From Streptomyces sp. NBC_01591 (GTDB lineage Bacteria; Actinomycetota; Actinomycetes; Streptomycetales; Streptomycetaceae), in assembly GCF_035918155.1 (NCBI RefSeq), contig NZ_CP109327.1, forward strand, positions 806,001 to 870,000: a DNA stretch of 64,000 nt, read 5' to 3'. The position numbers were made by a program, and so were the translations under genes. Under the pieces are notes generated by a model, which made no database searches, was not told the DNA's origin, and saw only the letters and a list, made by a program, of their open reading frames with translations. Shown piece after piece: positions 8,995-22,606 of this stretch. Numbering within the stretch: position 1 is the stretch's first letter; each line of letters starts with the position of its first letter.

Positions 8995-9851
8995 AGGGCG
9001 CGGCGCAGAAAGGCCAGCCCGTCGGTCGCGATGCTGTCCTGGGTATCGGCGAGCGGCCGCCAGACCGAGGCGGCGACCGCGATGGCGTCGTTGTGCGCGG
9101 TGAACGACTCGATGCAGAGCGGGCCCCAGTAGCCGCTCGTGGTGAGCGCGGTGAGGAAGCCGGGCCAATCGAGACAGTCGGCGCCGGGGGTGCCCCGGTC
9201 GTTGGCGCACACCTGGACGTGGACGATGCGGCCCGCCGCGCGGCGTACGGCGTCGGGCAGCGAGCGTTCCTCGATGTTCTGGTGGTACACGTCGAGCGCG
9301 AGGCCGATGGCACCCTCGGGGAGCCCTGCCAGCGCTTCGAGGGTCTGGTCCACGGTGTTGAGCAGACTCGTCTCGTACCGGTTGAGAGGTTCCACGGCGA
9401 GCCGCACCCCCGCCGCGCGGGCGTGCTCGACGACCGGGGCGAGGTTCTTCCGTAACTCCTCGTACGCCGCGGCGCGTTCGGCGCGGTCCATCCGCCAGGT
9501 GCGGCCCACCGCCGCATACATGGGCCCGGCGACGGTGGGGGCGCCGAGCGTCCGGGCGGCGTCGACGCAGCGGTACAGATAGTCCTGGGTGACCCGGACG
9601 GTCTGCGGATCGGTGCGGACGAGGTCGCGGCCGGGCGGCATGACCGCGACCACTGCGGCGGGGGCGAGACCGGAGGCGTCGAGGAGCTTGGCGACGGATG
9701 CGGGCGCCCAGTCCCGTTCGTTCTCCAACGGGATCTCGACGCAGTCGAATCCCCACGCGGACAGCCGCGGCAGGACGTCGCCGAGCGTTTCGTACGTCAC
9801 CGGCGAGTGCCAGATCCACGGATTGGCACCGAGCGGGAAGGCGACGGTCAC
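8979..9851 (-). CDS. Sugar phosphate isomerase/epimerase (xylose isomerase-like TIM barrel)
   Basis: 290 residues; the GTG start at 9851 has GGAGG 6 nt upstream and overlaps the stop of the binding-protein gene by 4 bp (GTGA). The family fold is shown by the segments CVEIPLENE, AVEPLNRYE, GLALDVYHQNIEE, HVQVCANDRGTPG and LCIESF, which carry the acidic and histidine metal ligands of AP-endonuclease-2/xylose-isomerase-like barrels. It probably interconverts the sugar imported by the adjacent ABC system. Codon 133 (9453-9455) is TTA, so bldA dependence is expected. The last four residues (RAVP) and the TAA stop lie inside the 164-bp repeat, so the native C-terminus appears to have been replaced. 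Confidence 0.85.
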   Translation of the reverse strand: MTVAFPLGANPWIWHSPVTYETLGDVLPRLSAWGFDCVEIPLENERDWAPASVAKLLDASGLAPAAVVAVMPPGRDLVRTDPQTVRVTQDYLYRCVDAARTLGAPTVAGPMYAAVGRTWRMDRAERAAAYEELRKNLAPVVEHARAAGVRLAVEPLNRYETSLLNTVDQTLEALAGLPEGAIGLALDVYHQNIEERSLPDAVRRAAGRIVHVQVCANDRGTPGADCLDWPGFLTALTTSGYWGPLCIESFTAHNDAIAVAASVWRPLADTQDSIATDGLAFLRRALRAVP

Positions 9852-11062
9852 TTCTTGCCTCCCCACTTCTCCGGGAACCCGGGGAGGTTCTCGCAGCCGC
9901 ACATCGCGTAGTGCAGTGGTGGCATGCCGGGCTCGAAGTACTGGTCGAGGGTGGACTGGGTGACGGTGGGCTGCGGAAGCTTCCACTCCTTCGGGACCTG
10001 CTCCCCCTTGAGGATCCTCAGCGCGGCGATGACCGGGGTACGCCACTGGAAGGTGGGGTACGAGGGGGCGATCGCGGTGAGCTTCTTCTCCTTCCATGCC
10101 TGGAGGAAGTCCTGCTGGTCCTCGCCGGTGATGGGCGGTACGTCCTTGCCCGCGTCCTCGAAGGCTTCGACGGCGGCGACCGAGGTCGCCCCGGAGTCCA
10201 TCCAGACGCCGTCGATGTCGCCGTTGCGGGTGAGGGCGTCGGTGACGATCGCCTTGGTCTTGGCGGGGTCGCCGTCGGTGAACTTCACGTCCACGACATC
10301 GAGTCCGCTCTTGTCGAACGCGAGCTTCGCGGCCGACCAGCGGGTCTCCAGCACATCGACGCCGGGGGAGATCCGCAGGGCGAGGATCTTCCCCTTGGGC
10401 TTCACCTTCCCGACGAGGAAGTCGGCGGCGACCGCCCCGTATCCGTAACCGCCGATCGGGTTGATGAAGGTGACGGCGCAGTCGGTCTCGACACCCCGGT
10501 CGAAGACGATCACCGGCACCTTTCCGCAGGCCTGTTCGACGGCGGGGGTGAGGGTGGCCGTGGTGTTCGGGGAGACGATCAGGGCGTCGCAGTCCCGGCC
10601 GGCGAGTTCCTGGATGTCGGAGATCTGCTTGTCGTCCTTGCCCTGCGCGTCGAGCACGGTGAAGTCGGTGATCTCCTTGTGGAGTTCGGCCTCGGCCCGC
10701 ATGCTCTTCAGGCCGACCTGGCGCCAGGGGTTGAAGACTCCGGCGTTGGAGAAGCAGAGACGGATTCCGCCGGAGCCGTTCTTCTTGTACTGGGTGGTGT
10801 CGACGAGGCGGGGGCGCAGCATCTGCTCCCACGGTCTTCCGGCGGGACCCTGCGGGGTCACCTCGGCGAGGCCGAGCTGGCGCTCGTACTCGGCCCGGTC
10901 GAAGAACTTCGACTGCTCGCCGGTGCCCGGATCGCCCGTACTGCCGCTCGCTCCGGCGGCGGGCGCGTCGGGCGGTGCGTCGCTGGTGCAGCCGGCGAGC
11001 AGGGCCGCGCCGAGCAGGGCGGCGACCGGCGCGAGGAGGTGTCCGAGCTTTCGCGTACTCAT
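9848..11062 (-). CDS. CUT2-family sugar ABC transporter, periplasmic-type binding lipoprotein
   Basis: 404 residues. The N-terminus has a lipoprotein signal with lipobox LLAGC (Cys about 25), followed by a Pro/Ala/Gly-rich linker and a Rbs/Ara-type binding fold (CDALIVSPN, VIVFDRG, GDIDGVWMDSG). It delivers a sugar to the membrane permeases encoded just upstream. The start overlaps the preceding stop (ATGA). The ligand cannot be read from sequence; the segment GVFNPWRQVGLKSM resembles those of fructofuranose/galactofuranose-type binding proteins, but only weakly. Confidence 0.88.
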   Translation of the reverse strand: MSTRKLGHLLAPVAALLGAALLAGCTSDAPPDAPAAGASGSTGDPGTGEQSKFFDRAEYERQLGLAEVTPQGPAGRPWEQMLRPRLVDTTQYKKNGSGGIRLCFSNAGVFNPWRQVGLKSMRAEAELHKEITDFTVLDAQGKDDKQISDIQELAGRDCDALIVSPNTTATLTPAVEQACGKVPVIVFDRGVETDCAVTFINPIGGYGYGAVAADFLVGKVKPKGKILALRISPGVDVLETRWSAAKLAFDKSGLDVVDVKFTDGDPAKTKAIVTDALTRNGDIDGVWMDSGATSVAAVEAFEDAGKDVPPITGEDQQDFLQAWKEKKLTAIAPSYPTFQWRTPVIAALRILKGEQVPKEWKLPQPTVTQSTLDQYFEPGMPPLHYAMCGCENLPGFPEKWGGKK

Positions 11063-12063
11063 GAGGTTTTCGCTCCCGGGGGTTCGGTGCCGCGGCGGCG
11101 CAGCCGGGACCAGTCGGCTGCGCCGAGGGCGACGGCGGCTATGACGATGACGCCTTGCACGGTCGATTCCAGGGCGCCGGAGACGCCCTGGAGATTGAGC
11201 AGGGTGAACAGTGCCTGGAGCGAGAACGCCCCGGCCATCGCCGCGACGACGGATCCGCGCCCGCCGCCGAGCACCACGCCGCCCAGGACGACGGCGGTGA
11301 TCGCCTCGAACTCGTAGCCGCGGCCGGCCTGCGCCGAGACTCCGGAGAAGCCGCCGACGAGTACGGCCGCGAGCGCGGCCGCGACGCCGGAGAGGACGAA
11401 GGCGATGGTCCGGGCGCGCGTGACCCGGACTCCGGCGAGCGCCGCGGCACGTTCGCTGTCGCCGGTGGCGAGGAGCGTACGGCCGAAGTCGGAACGCATC
11501 AGGCGTACGGCCAGGAGGCCCGCGACGACGCAGGCGAGTACGGCCCACGGCAGCCAGCCGAACGCGGTGCCGCGCCCGAGGCGGCGGAACTCCGCGGGCA
11601 GCGCGCCGTGCGGGGAGCCTCCCGTCCAGAAGAAGACGGCACCTTCGAGGATCAGCATCATGCCGAGCGTGGTGATGAACGACGGCACGCGCAGCAGGGT
11701 GGTGATCAGTCCGCTGACGAGTCCGGCGAGGGCTCCGGCGAGCAGCAGGACCGCGGTGACGAGCGGCCAGGGTGCGGCCGGGAACGAGCCGTACAGTTCG
11801 GCGGCGACGACCACCCCGGCGGTGACGATCGCCCCGACGGAGAGATCGAACTCGCCGCAGACGATGACCAGGTACTGGCCGGCGGCGAGGATGACGAGGG
11901 GGGCGGCGCGCTTGACGAAGGAGAGGAAGCGGTCGGGTTCGTAGAAGCCCGGGTCGGTGAGGGCGAGTGCGGCGAGGAGCACCGCGAGCAGGAGGTAGAC
12001 GGGTGTGCCGGCGGTGAGGGCACACGGGACACGGCGGCCGGCGGGTGCCTGGGCGGTGGTCAT
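11059..12063 (-). CDS. CUT2 sugar ABC transporter permease (RbsC-like)
   Basis: 334 residues with about 8-10 hydrophobic helices. It carries the family signatures GEFDLSVGAI (about residues 70-79) and the cytoplasmic GRTLLATGDSERAAALAGV coupling region. It forms the translocation pore with the neighbouring permease. ATGA overlaps at both ends show translational coupling with the second permease and the binding protein. Confidence 0.9.
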   Translation of the reverse strand: MTTAQAPAGRRVPCALTAGTPVYLLLAVLLAALALTDPGFYEPDRFLSFVKRAAPLVILAAGQYLVIVCGEFDLSVGAIVTAGVVVAAELYGSFPAAPWPLVTAVLLLAGALAGLVSGLITTLLRVPSFITTLGMMLILEGAVFFWTGGSPHGALPAEFRRLGRGTAFGWLPWAVLACVVAGLLAVRLMRSDFGRTLLATGDSERAAALAGVRVTRARTIAFVLSGVAAALAAVLVGGFSGVSAQAGRGYEFEAITAVVLGGVVLGGGRGSVVAAMAGAFSLQALFTLLNLQGVSGALESTVQGVIVIAAVALGAADWSRLRRRGTEPPGAKTS

Positions 12064-13076
12064 GCGGTCCTCGCCTTCGGGGTGCGGCGGCCTCGCGCGT
12101 AGAGGGCGACGGCCGCGATGATGACGACGCCGCGGACGACGTTCTTGAAGAACGGATCCACGGACAGCTGGTTGAAGACGCTGTCGAGCACGGCGAGGAC
12201 GAGGACTCCGCCGAGGGTGCCCGCCACTCCCCCGCGCCCCCCGGCGAGCGCGGTGCCGCCGAGGACGACGGCGGCGACGGACTCCAGGTCGTAGCGCGCC
12301 TCCGTGCCCGCCCAGGGAGCACCGGCACCGAGCCGCGCGGCGAGGAAGAGGGCTGCGGCGCCGACGCAGAGCGAGCACAGCAGGTGCGCGGTGATGACGG
12401 TGCGCCGGGTGCGGACGCCGGAGAGCCGGGCGGCGTGCTCGTCGCCGCCGGTCGCGTACATGTGGTGGCCGAGCCGGGTGCGGCGGGTGATCAGCCAGAG
12501 GGCGGCGGCGACCGCGAGGAGGAGGAAGAGGGAGACCGGAACCGGTCCGATCCGGTCGTAGCCGAGGTGCTGGAAGGAGGCGGGGACCTTGCCCGCGGGG
12601 CCGGTGTAGTTGTCCTCGATCCAGCCGCGCAGGATGAAGGCCGTGCCGAGGGTGGCTATGAAGGCGTTGACCTTGAGGCCGGTGACGATCAGTCCGTTGG
12701 CCAGGCCGACGGCGGCGCTCAGGGCGAGGACGGCGATGACCGCGACGAGCACGCTGCCGCTCTCCATCGTCTCCGCGGCGACAAGGGTGCCCAGGCTGAT
12801 GAGGTAGGCGACGGACAGGTCGAGCGATCCGGTGAGGATGACGGCGGACTGGCCGACGGCCACGAGGCCGAGGGCGACACAGTTCTGGAGGATCGTCACC
12901 ACGTTGGTCACGGTCAGGAAGTCCCCGCCACGGGCCGCGACGACGATCCAGCCGAGCACGGTGACGGCGAGGGCGGCGAGCCAGACCCCGGCCACGGGGC
13001 CGGTGAGGTGCGGCCGGGCCGTCCGCGACGGGTCGGTGCGGGGCCGGGTGCTCAGGTCGGGCCGGAGTGCGGTCAT
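12060..13076 (-). CDS. CUT2 sugar ABC transporter permease (RbsC-like), second copy
   Basis: 338 residues, multi-spanning. It carries GSLDLSVAYL and the loop GHHMYATGGDEHAARLSGV, both hallmarks of the BPD_transp_2 family. It pairs with the other permease as a heterodimer; systems with two distinct RbsC-type permeases are common for CUT2 importers. It overlaps both the ATPase gene and the next permease gene by 4 bp, so the operon is tightly coupled. Confidence 0.9.
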   Translation of the reverse strand: MTALRPDLSTRPRTDPSRTARPHLTGPVAGVWLAALAVTVLGWIVVAARGGDFLTVTNVVTILQNCVALGLVAVGQSAVILTGSLDLSVAYLISLGTLVAAETMESGSVLVAVIAVLALSAAVGLANGLIVTGLKVNAFIATLGTAFILRGWIEDNYTGPAGKVPASFQHLGYDRIGPVPVSLFLLLAVAAALWLITRRTRLGHHMYATGGDEHAARLSGVRTRRTVITAHLLCSLCVGAAALFLAARLGAGAPWAGTEARYDLESVAAVVLGGTALAGGRGGVAGTLGGVLVLAVLDSVFNQLSVDPFFKNVVRGVVIIAAVALYARGRRTPKARTA

Positions 13077-14560
13077 GCTGCTCCCTCCCGCGTGCGGTCG
13101 CCGCTCGTGGCGACGCGCATGACGGCTTCTTCCGTGGCTCCGGCGGGCAGTTCGCCGGCGAGGCGGCCTTCGGACATGACGAGGATGCGGTCGCTCATGC
13201 CGATCAGCTCGGGCAGTTCGGAGGAGATGATCAGTACGGCGAGGCCCTCGCGTGCCAGTTCCCGTACGAGGGTGTGGATGGCCGCCTTGGCGCCGACGTC
13301 GACGCCACGGGTCGGTTCGTCGAAGAGGAGCACCCGGGGGCGGGCGGCGAGCCACTTGGCGATGACGACCTTCTGCTGATTGCCGCCGGACAGGTACTGG
13401 ACCTGCTGGTCCTCGCCGTGGGCATGGAGGCGTACGCGTTCCAGCAGCGCGGTCACCTCGCGGCGCGCGGCCGGTCTGCCGCGCGCGGGGACGGCGCGGG
13501 TCACGAGCAGCGCGTTGTCGGCCACGGACTGGTGCAGCGCGAGGCCCTCCCCCTTGCGGTCCTCGGTGACCAGGGCGATCCCGGCCCGGACGGCTTCCCG
13601 GGGGTGCGCCGGGCGCAGCGGTTCCCCGCCGACGGTCATGGTGCCCGTGGTGAAGGGGGCGGCGCCGAAGAGGGCGCGGGCGAGGGAGGTACGGCCGGAG
13701 CCCTGGAGACCGGCGACGCCGACGACCTCGCCCGCCCGCAGGGTCAGATCGATGCCGGAGATCCTGGAGTTGCCGCCGCCGCTCACCGTGAGCCGCTCCT
13801 CGCCCCGCTCTCCCGGGCGGGCCCGGGGCGGGTAGTAGGCGCCGAGTTCCCGTCCGACCATGGCGCGTACCACCGTGTCGGCGTCGGTGTCGCGGGTGTT
13901 GAGCGTGGTGACGCGGCGGCCGTCCTTGAGGACGGTGATGCGCTGCGAGAGGTCGAAGACCTCACGGAGCCGGTGCGAGATGTAAAGGATGCCGATGCCG
14001 CGGGCGATCAGGCGCCGTACGAGGGAACCGAGTTGCTCGACCTCGTGGTCGGCGAGTGCGGCGGTGGGCTCGTCCATCACCAGGATGCGGACGTCCGACG
14101 CGAGGGCCTTGACGATCTCCACAGTCTGCCGGCGTGCGACAGACAGCTCATGGACGGGGGTCCGCGGGGTGATGCCGGTCTCGTCGAGTTCGGCGAGGAG
14201 TTCGGCGGTGCGCCGCTCCATGGCGCGCCGGTCGACGAGTCCGTACCGGGTCGGCTCGCGGCCGAGGAAGACGTTCTCGGCGACCGTGCGGTGCTCCAGG
14301 AGCGCGAACTCCTGGTGGATGATGCCGACCCCGGCGGCCTGGGCCTGTGCCGGGTGGCTGAAGGAGTGGGTGGTGCCGTCGATGGTGAGGGTTCCCGCGT
14401 CGGGTAAGTGCTCGCCCGCGAGGATCTTCATGAGGGTCGACTTTCCGGCGCCGTTCTCCCCCACCAGGGCATGCACTTCTCCGGCTTCGAGGTCGAGCCC
14501 CACCCCATCGAGCACACGCACCCCGAGGAAGCTCTTGGACACACCCTGCATCGTCAGCAT
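13073..14560 (-). CDS. CUT2 sugar ABC transporter ATPase (RbsA/MglA-like, two nucleotide-binding domains)
   Basis: 495 residues with tandem ABC domains. The first has Walker A GENGAGKST, signature LSVARRQ and Walker B ILVMDEPTAAL. The second has a degenerate P-loop GLQGSGRTS, signature YLSGGNQQK and VLLFDEPTRGVDVG. This is the usual RbsA pattern, in which only one site is fully catalytic. It is the first gene of the minus-strand operon, with ATG 14560 after GAGGAG. It powers import through the two downstream permeases. Confidence 0.92.
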   Translation of the reverse strand: MLTMQGVSKSFLGVRVLDGVGLDLEAGEVHALVGENGAGKSTLMKILAGEHLPDAGTLTIDGTTHSFSHPAQAQAAGVGIIHQEFALLEHRTVAENVFLGREPTRYGLVDRRAMERRTAELLAELDETGITPRTPVHELSVARRQTVEIVKALASDVRILVMDEPTAALADHEVEQLGSLVRRLIARGIGILYISHRLREVFDLSQRITVLKDGRRVTTLNTRDTDADTVVRAMVGRELGAYYPPRARPGERGEERLTVSGGGNSRISGIDLTLRAGEVVGVAGLQGSGRTSLARALFGAAPFTTGTMTVGGEPLRPAHPREAVRAGIALVTEDRKGEGLALHQSVADNALLVTRAVPARGRPAARREVTALLERVRLHAHGEDQQVQYLSGGNQQKVVIAKWLAARPRVLLFDEPTRGVDVGAKAAIHTLVRELAREGLAVLIISSELPELIGMSDRILVMSEGRLAGELPAGATEEAVMRVATSGDRTREGAA

Positions 14561-14599
14561 CGAACTGCTCCTCGCTCAGTGGTCTGCAGAGCAGAGTCG

Positions 14600-14653
14600 T
14601 GACAGGCATTGGGAGTGTCAAGAGCTCAAGCACCTTTGTTTTTAGGAGGCTTG
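14600..14653. promoter_or_regulatory. Candidate operator region between the ROK gene and the sugar operon
   Basis: The 165-bp divergent gap holds two inverted repeats: TGACA-N11-TGTCA (14600-14620), and CAAGC (14627-14631) facing GCTTG (14649-14653) around an A/T-rich core TTTGTTTTTA. A/T-rich cores of this kind suit ROK regulators. Which one is used is unknown. Confidence 0.35.
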
Positions 14654-14725
14654 GCACGTACTTATGCCGATGGCCGAACACTGGATGCCTTGTGAGCAGC
14701 GGAAGTCGTCCCTAGGGTGACTGCC

Positions 14726-15913
14726 ATGTCTTCGCCGTCGGATCGCAATTCCGCTGCCGCATCGCACTCGCCGGGCGAGGTGCTCGCACTGATCGGTTCA
14801 GGGGCGGTCGCGACCCGTGCCGACATCGCCCGGGTCACCGGAATGGCCCGTTCGACGGTCTCCCAGCGAGTGGACGCACTGATCGCGCACGGTCTCGTGG
14901 ACGAGGACGCCGACGGCGGTTCCACCGGCGGCCGGCCGCCGCGACGGCTGGCGCTGCGCACCCGTGAACACGCGGTGGCCGGGGTGGATCTGGGGGCCTC
15001 GCACTGCCGGGTGGCGCTGATGGACATCGGTGGAACCACGCTCGCGTCGCACGAGGAACCGCTGTCGATCGGGGACGGCCCGGATTCCGTGCTGCGGCAC
15101 GTGGAACGCACCGTGCGAGCCCTGCTGGAGGAGACGCACCGGGAGCCGGCGACGCTGCGGTCCATCGGCGTGGGGGTGCCGGGTCCGGTGGAGTTCTCCA
15201 CCGGCCGACCCGTCGATCCGCCGATCATGCCGGGCTGGCACCAGTACCCGATCCCGGAGTTCTTCGCTTCCCGGTTCGGGGTGCGGGCGCTCGTCGACAA
15301 CGATGTGAACGTGATGGCGCTGGGCGAGCAGCGGCGAGCTTTCCCGGACTGTCGCTATCTGCTGTACATCAAGGTCGGTACGGGGATCGGCTGCGGAATC
15401 GTCGCCGACGGCAAGCTGCACCGGGGGGCGCAGGGGTGCGCGGGTGACATCGGCCATATCCGGGTCGGGGATCTCGACGATCCGTGCCGGTGCGGCAATT
15501 CGGGCTGTCTGGAGGCCGTCGCGGGTGGTGCGTCACTGGCGGCGAAGCTGGTCGGTCTGGGACTGGACGCGACATCGGGCAGCGATGTCGTGCGCCTGGT
15601 GCAGTCCGGGAACCGGGACGCCGTGCGGATGGTGCGGGAGGCCGGGCGAGCGGTCGGTGAGGTCCTCGCCGGTCTGGTGAACTTCTTCAATCCGGACACG
15701 GTGGTGATGGGCGGCGCGCTGGCCGCCGTTCACGACCAGTTGCTCGCGGGTGTCCGGGAGGCGGTGTACCGGCGCTCGCATCCGCTGGCCACCCAGCTGC
15801 TGCGGATCGAACCGAGCCGCACGGGTGAGAACGCGGCGGCGGTGGGGGCGGGGATCCTCGCGATCGAGCACGCCCTGTCTCCCGCGCAGGTGAACCGGCT
15901 GGTCGCGGGGTGA
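14726..15913 (+). CDS. ROK-family transcriptional regulator
   Basis: 395 residues. It has an N-terminal winged helix (about 20-75; ATRADIARVTGMARSTVSQR) and a sugar-kinase-like ROK domain with GVDLGASHCRVAL, VDNDVNVMALGE and GTGIGCGIV. The zinc motif GHIRVGDLDDPCRCGNSGCL is complete. ROK repressors sense sugars or sugar phosphates and control neighbouring uptake operons. Divergent transcription from the CUT2 operon makes it the likely local regulator. The start is ATG 14726, 7 nt after AGGGTG; an upstream GTG at 14717 is possible but less likely. Confidence 0.9.
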   Translation: MSSPSDRNSAAASHSPGEVLALIGSGAVATRADIARVTGMARSTVSQRVDALIAHGLVDEDADGGSTGGRPPRRLALRTREHAVAGVDLGASHCRVALMDIGGTTLASHEEPLSIGDGPDSVLRHVERTVRALLEETHREPATLRSIGVGVPGPVEFSTGRPVDPPIMPGWHQYPIPEFFASRFGVRALVDNDVNVMALGEQRRAFPDCRYLLYIKVGTGIGCGIVADGKLHRGAQGCAGDIGHIRVGDLDDPCRCGNSGCLEAVAGGASLAAKLVGLGLDATSGSDVVRLVQSGNRDAVRMVREAGRAVGEVLAGLVNFFNPDTVVMGGALAAVHDQLLAGVREAVYRRSHPLATQLLRIEPSRTGENAAAVGAGILAIEHALSPAQVNRLVAG

Positions 15914-15918
15914 GACCA

Positions 15919-15959
15919 AGTGCCCCCGCGTGCACGGACAGTGTGCATGCGGGGGCACT
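15919..15959. terminator. Bidirectional terminator hairpin
   Basis: AGTGCCCCCGC (15919-15929) pairs with GCGGGGGCACT (15949-15959), with an inner TGCAC/GTGCA extension, between convergent genes. Confidence 0.85.
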
Positions 15960-15969
15960 GGCCACGCGG

Positions 15970-16239
15970 TCACGCCGGAGTCATCAGGTCCCACCGGGCC
16001 TCGAAGAGCACGCACCGGTACTGCGCCCAGCTCCCGTCGGCGACGCCCGCGTCCCCGGCCGCGACGCACTCCTGCTGGGTGTCGAACGAGCCGGAGACGT
16101 CCCAGCCCTGCGCCCCGGTTTCGGACGCGGCGGCGGCCGAGGCGGTCGCGACGGTGACGACGGCTCCGGCGCCGGTGAGTGCGAGCGCCATGGCGACGCC
16201 TGCGGCCGCGGTGGCGGCGGTCCTGGTCGGCTTGTGCAT
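15970..16239 (-). CDS. Small secreted protein of unknown function
   Basis: 89 residues from ATG 16239. A Sec signal peptide (basic MHKPTRT, then a long alanine-rich core ending near ASA) takes up about the first 37 residues. The mature part of about 50 residues has two cysteines (in QQECVAAG and YRCVLFEA) that could form one disulfide, and is rich in Asp/Gln/Trp. It probably has its own promoter or reads through from the amidase 67 bp upstream on the same strand. No family was recognised; small proteins of this kind are common in Streptomyces secretomes. Confidence 0.65.
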   Translation of the reverse strand: MHKPTRTAATAAAGVAMALALTGAGAVVTVATASAAAASETGAQGWDVSGSFDTQQECVAAGDAGVADGSWAQYRCVLFEARWDLMTPA

Positions 16240-16306
16240 GAGGGCCTCCTTCTCGTTGTACGGATACCCGGCGTTCCGTCGCCGCTGCGACGGCCCCGGT
16301 ACGGTC

Positions 16307-17638
16307 TCAGCGAGTGCGCACGATGTCCACGTCGGACGCCTTCACGAAGGCGACCCGGTGGCCGATCTGCACCGTCACGTACTTCTCCTTGCCACCGAAG
16401 TAGGCGTGGTCCAGCGGGTACGAGGAGTCGATCGTGGGCGCGTAGAAATAGCCCGTCGGCGCCTCGCCGCCGCCGGGGTAGGACTGGCCGGCCTTGATCG
16501 TGTACTGGAGCGGCGCGCCCACCCGCTTGTCCGCGAAGTCCGCCGGGTACTCGGCCTTCTCCGGGTACGCGACCCCGTACACCGGTACGTCCGTACGGCC
16601 GGCCTTCGGCCTGACGACGTAGCCGGAGGTGGGCGTGGTGTTGCGGCTGTGGGCCGGGGTCTCGAACCAGGCCTTCTGGCCGTACCACCAGATCGCCGTC
16701 CAGCCGGGCGCGTGGTCCGCGACGACGGCCTGCTGGGTGGCGCTGATCTTGCTGCCCCAGTCGGCGGCGCAGTTCGTGCCGGGCGAGCCGTCGGTGTGCA
16801 GGCCGGGGTCGGAGAAGAGGGGCGCGTCGGTGGACGGTGCGGTGTGGAGCGGGACGGCGCTGGAGCCCTGGACCGGCAGGTCGACGCCCTTCTCGCAGTC
16901 GCGGAACGCCTGCCGGTTCTTCTTGAAGTCCGGGCTGACGGTGATCAGTTCGCTGCTCTTGGGGGCACTCGGCACGATGGGCTTGCCGAGCAGCTTCATG
17001 AAGCGGTTCCAGTCCCAGTACGTGCCCGGGTCCCAGTGCATGTTCTTGGTGCCGGACGCGCTGGTGGGCGGCACTCCGTCGTGGCCGATGATGTGCTGGC
17101 GGTCGAGCGGTATGTCGTACTTGGCCGCGAGGTAGCGCACCAGCTTCGCGGTCGAGCGGTACATCTCGGGGGTGTACCACTTGGCGCCCTCGACGGCGAC
17201 GCCCTCCTGCTCGATCCCGATCGAGTGGCTGTTGACGTACCAGTTGCCCGCCTGCCAGGCGACGTCCTTGCCCTTGACCATCTGGGTGACGTGCCCGTCG
17301 GCCGAGCGCACCACGTAGTGGGCGGAGGTCTGCTTCAGCGGGTTCTGGAAGATCTTCAGGGTGGTGTCGAAGTCTTCCTCGGTGTCGTGCAGAACGATGA
17401 ATCTGACCTTGTTGGTGTGCGGCCGGTCCGCGGTGTCGTAATTCCCGTACGTCTCCTTGTCGGCCGGGTCACCCGTCTGCTGGTAGGCCGCCGGTACCCA
17501 GTCGCAGCCGAGGCTGCGCGGGCATTCCGGTCGCACCCCGTCCGCACCGGCCTGCGCCACGGGGCTGAGCAGCGTCATGCTCAGTGCGCCGACACCTGTC
17601 AACGCGAGTGCGAGTCCGGTCCTCTGCTTGGACGTCAT
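16307..17638 (-). CDS. Secreted N-acetylmuramoyl-L-alanine amidase (Amidase_2/PGRP-type)
   Basis: 443 residues with ATG 17638 after AAGGG, and a Sec signal peptide (about 1-31, ending AQAG). The amidase_2 fold covers about residues 65-220. Zinc and catalytic residues are visible in FIVLHDTEE, HSIGIEQEG and QHIIGHDGVPP, followed by WDPGTYWDW. The C-terminal half (about 240-443) contains SH3-like segments (QAWFETPAHS and related), probably for wall binding. It should cleave the MurNAc to L-Ala bond of peptidoglycan outside the cell. The 5' leader has a 15-bp tandem repeat, and a DasR-like site lies 131 bp upstream. Confidence 0.88.
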   Translation of the reverse strand: MTSKQRTGLALALTGVGALSMTLLSPVAQAGADGVRPECPRSLGCDWVPAAYQQTGDPADKETYGNYDTADRPHTNKVRFIVLHDTEEDFDTTLKIFQNPLKQTSAHYVVRSADGHVTQMVKGKDVAWQAGNWYVNSHSIGIEQEGVAVEGAKWYTPEMYRSTAKLVRYLAAKYDIPLDRQHIIGHDGVPPTSASGTKNMHWDPGTYWDWNRFMKLLGKPIVPSAPKSSELITVSPDFKKNRQAFRDCEKGVDLPVQGSSAVPLHTAPSTDAPLFSDPGLHTDGSPGTNCAADWGSKISATQQAVVADHAPGWTAIWWYGQKAWFETPAHSRNTTPTSGYVVRPKAGRTDVPVYGVAYPEKAEYPADFADKRVGAPLQYTIKAGQSYPGGGEAPTGYFYAPTIDSSYPLDHAYFGGKEKYVTVQIGHRVAFVKASDVDIVRTR

Positions 17639-17651
17639 GACAACCCTTCTT

Positions 17652-17681
17652 GGAGCCGTGCGTGATGGAGCCGTGCGTGAT
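17652..17681. repeat. 15-bp perfect tandem duplication in the amidase leader
   Basis: GGAGCCGTGCGTGAT occurs twice head to tail directly upstream of the amidase ribosome-binding site (14 bp before the start). It is probably a slippage duplication. Confidence 0.85.
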
Positions 17682-17768
17682 CCGATCCCACTGTTCCGCT
17701 GTGCGCGCACACTCTCCGACCTGAGATGACAGCACGTCAAGGGATCCGTGGAGGTCGCGGGCCGAGCC

Positions 17769-17784
17769 AGTGGACCAGACCAGT
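17769..17784. promoter_or_regulatory. Candidate DasR-responsive element (dre)
   Basis: AGTGGACCAGACCAGT matches 14 of 16 positions of the palindromic dre consensus AGTGGTCTAGACCAGT. DasR is the GntR-type repressor of N-acetylglucosamine metabolism in Streptomyces. The site is 131 bp upstream of a peptidoglycan amidase, a plausible target, and 240 bp upstream of geoA. Confidence 0.5.
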
Positions 17785-17957
17785 GGCAGGATGTTTGACC
17801 TGCGGCGGAAAGAATCAACTGGTCACCTGCGACGGCTCGTTACCCGGGTTTCACGGAGGGTCCGGGTGGCCGGCCGGCCGCACCCGGCCACCACCAACGA
17901 GCGTGCCTTTTATGTGACTAATCCCGGACGTGCGTGCCCCGAACGGCCAAAGGGTAG

Positions 17958-22606
<4,649 letters not shown>

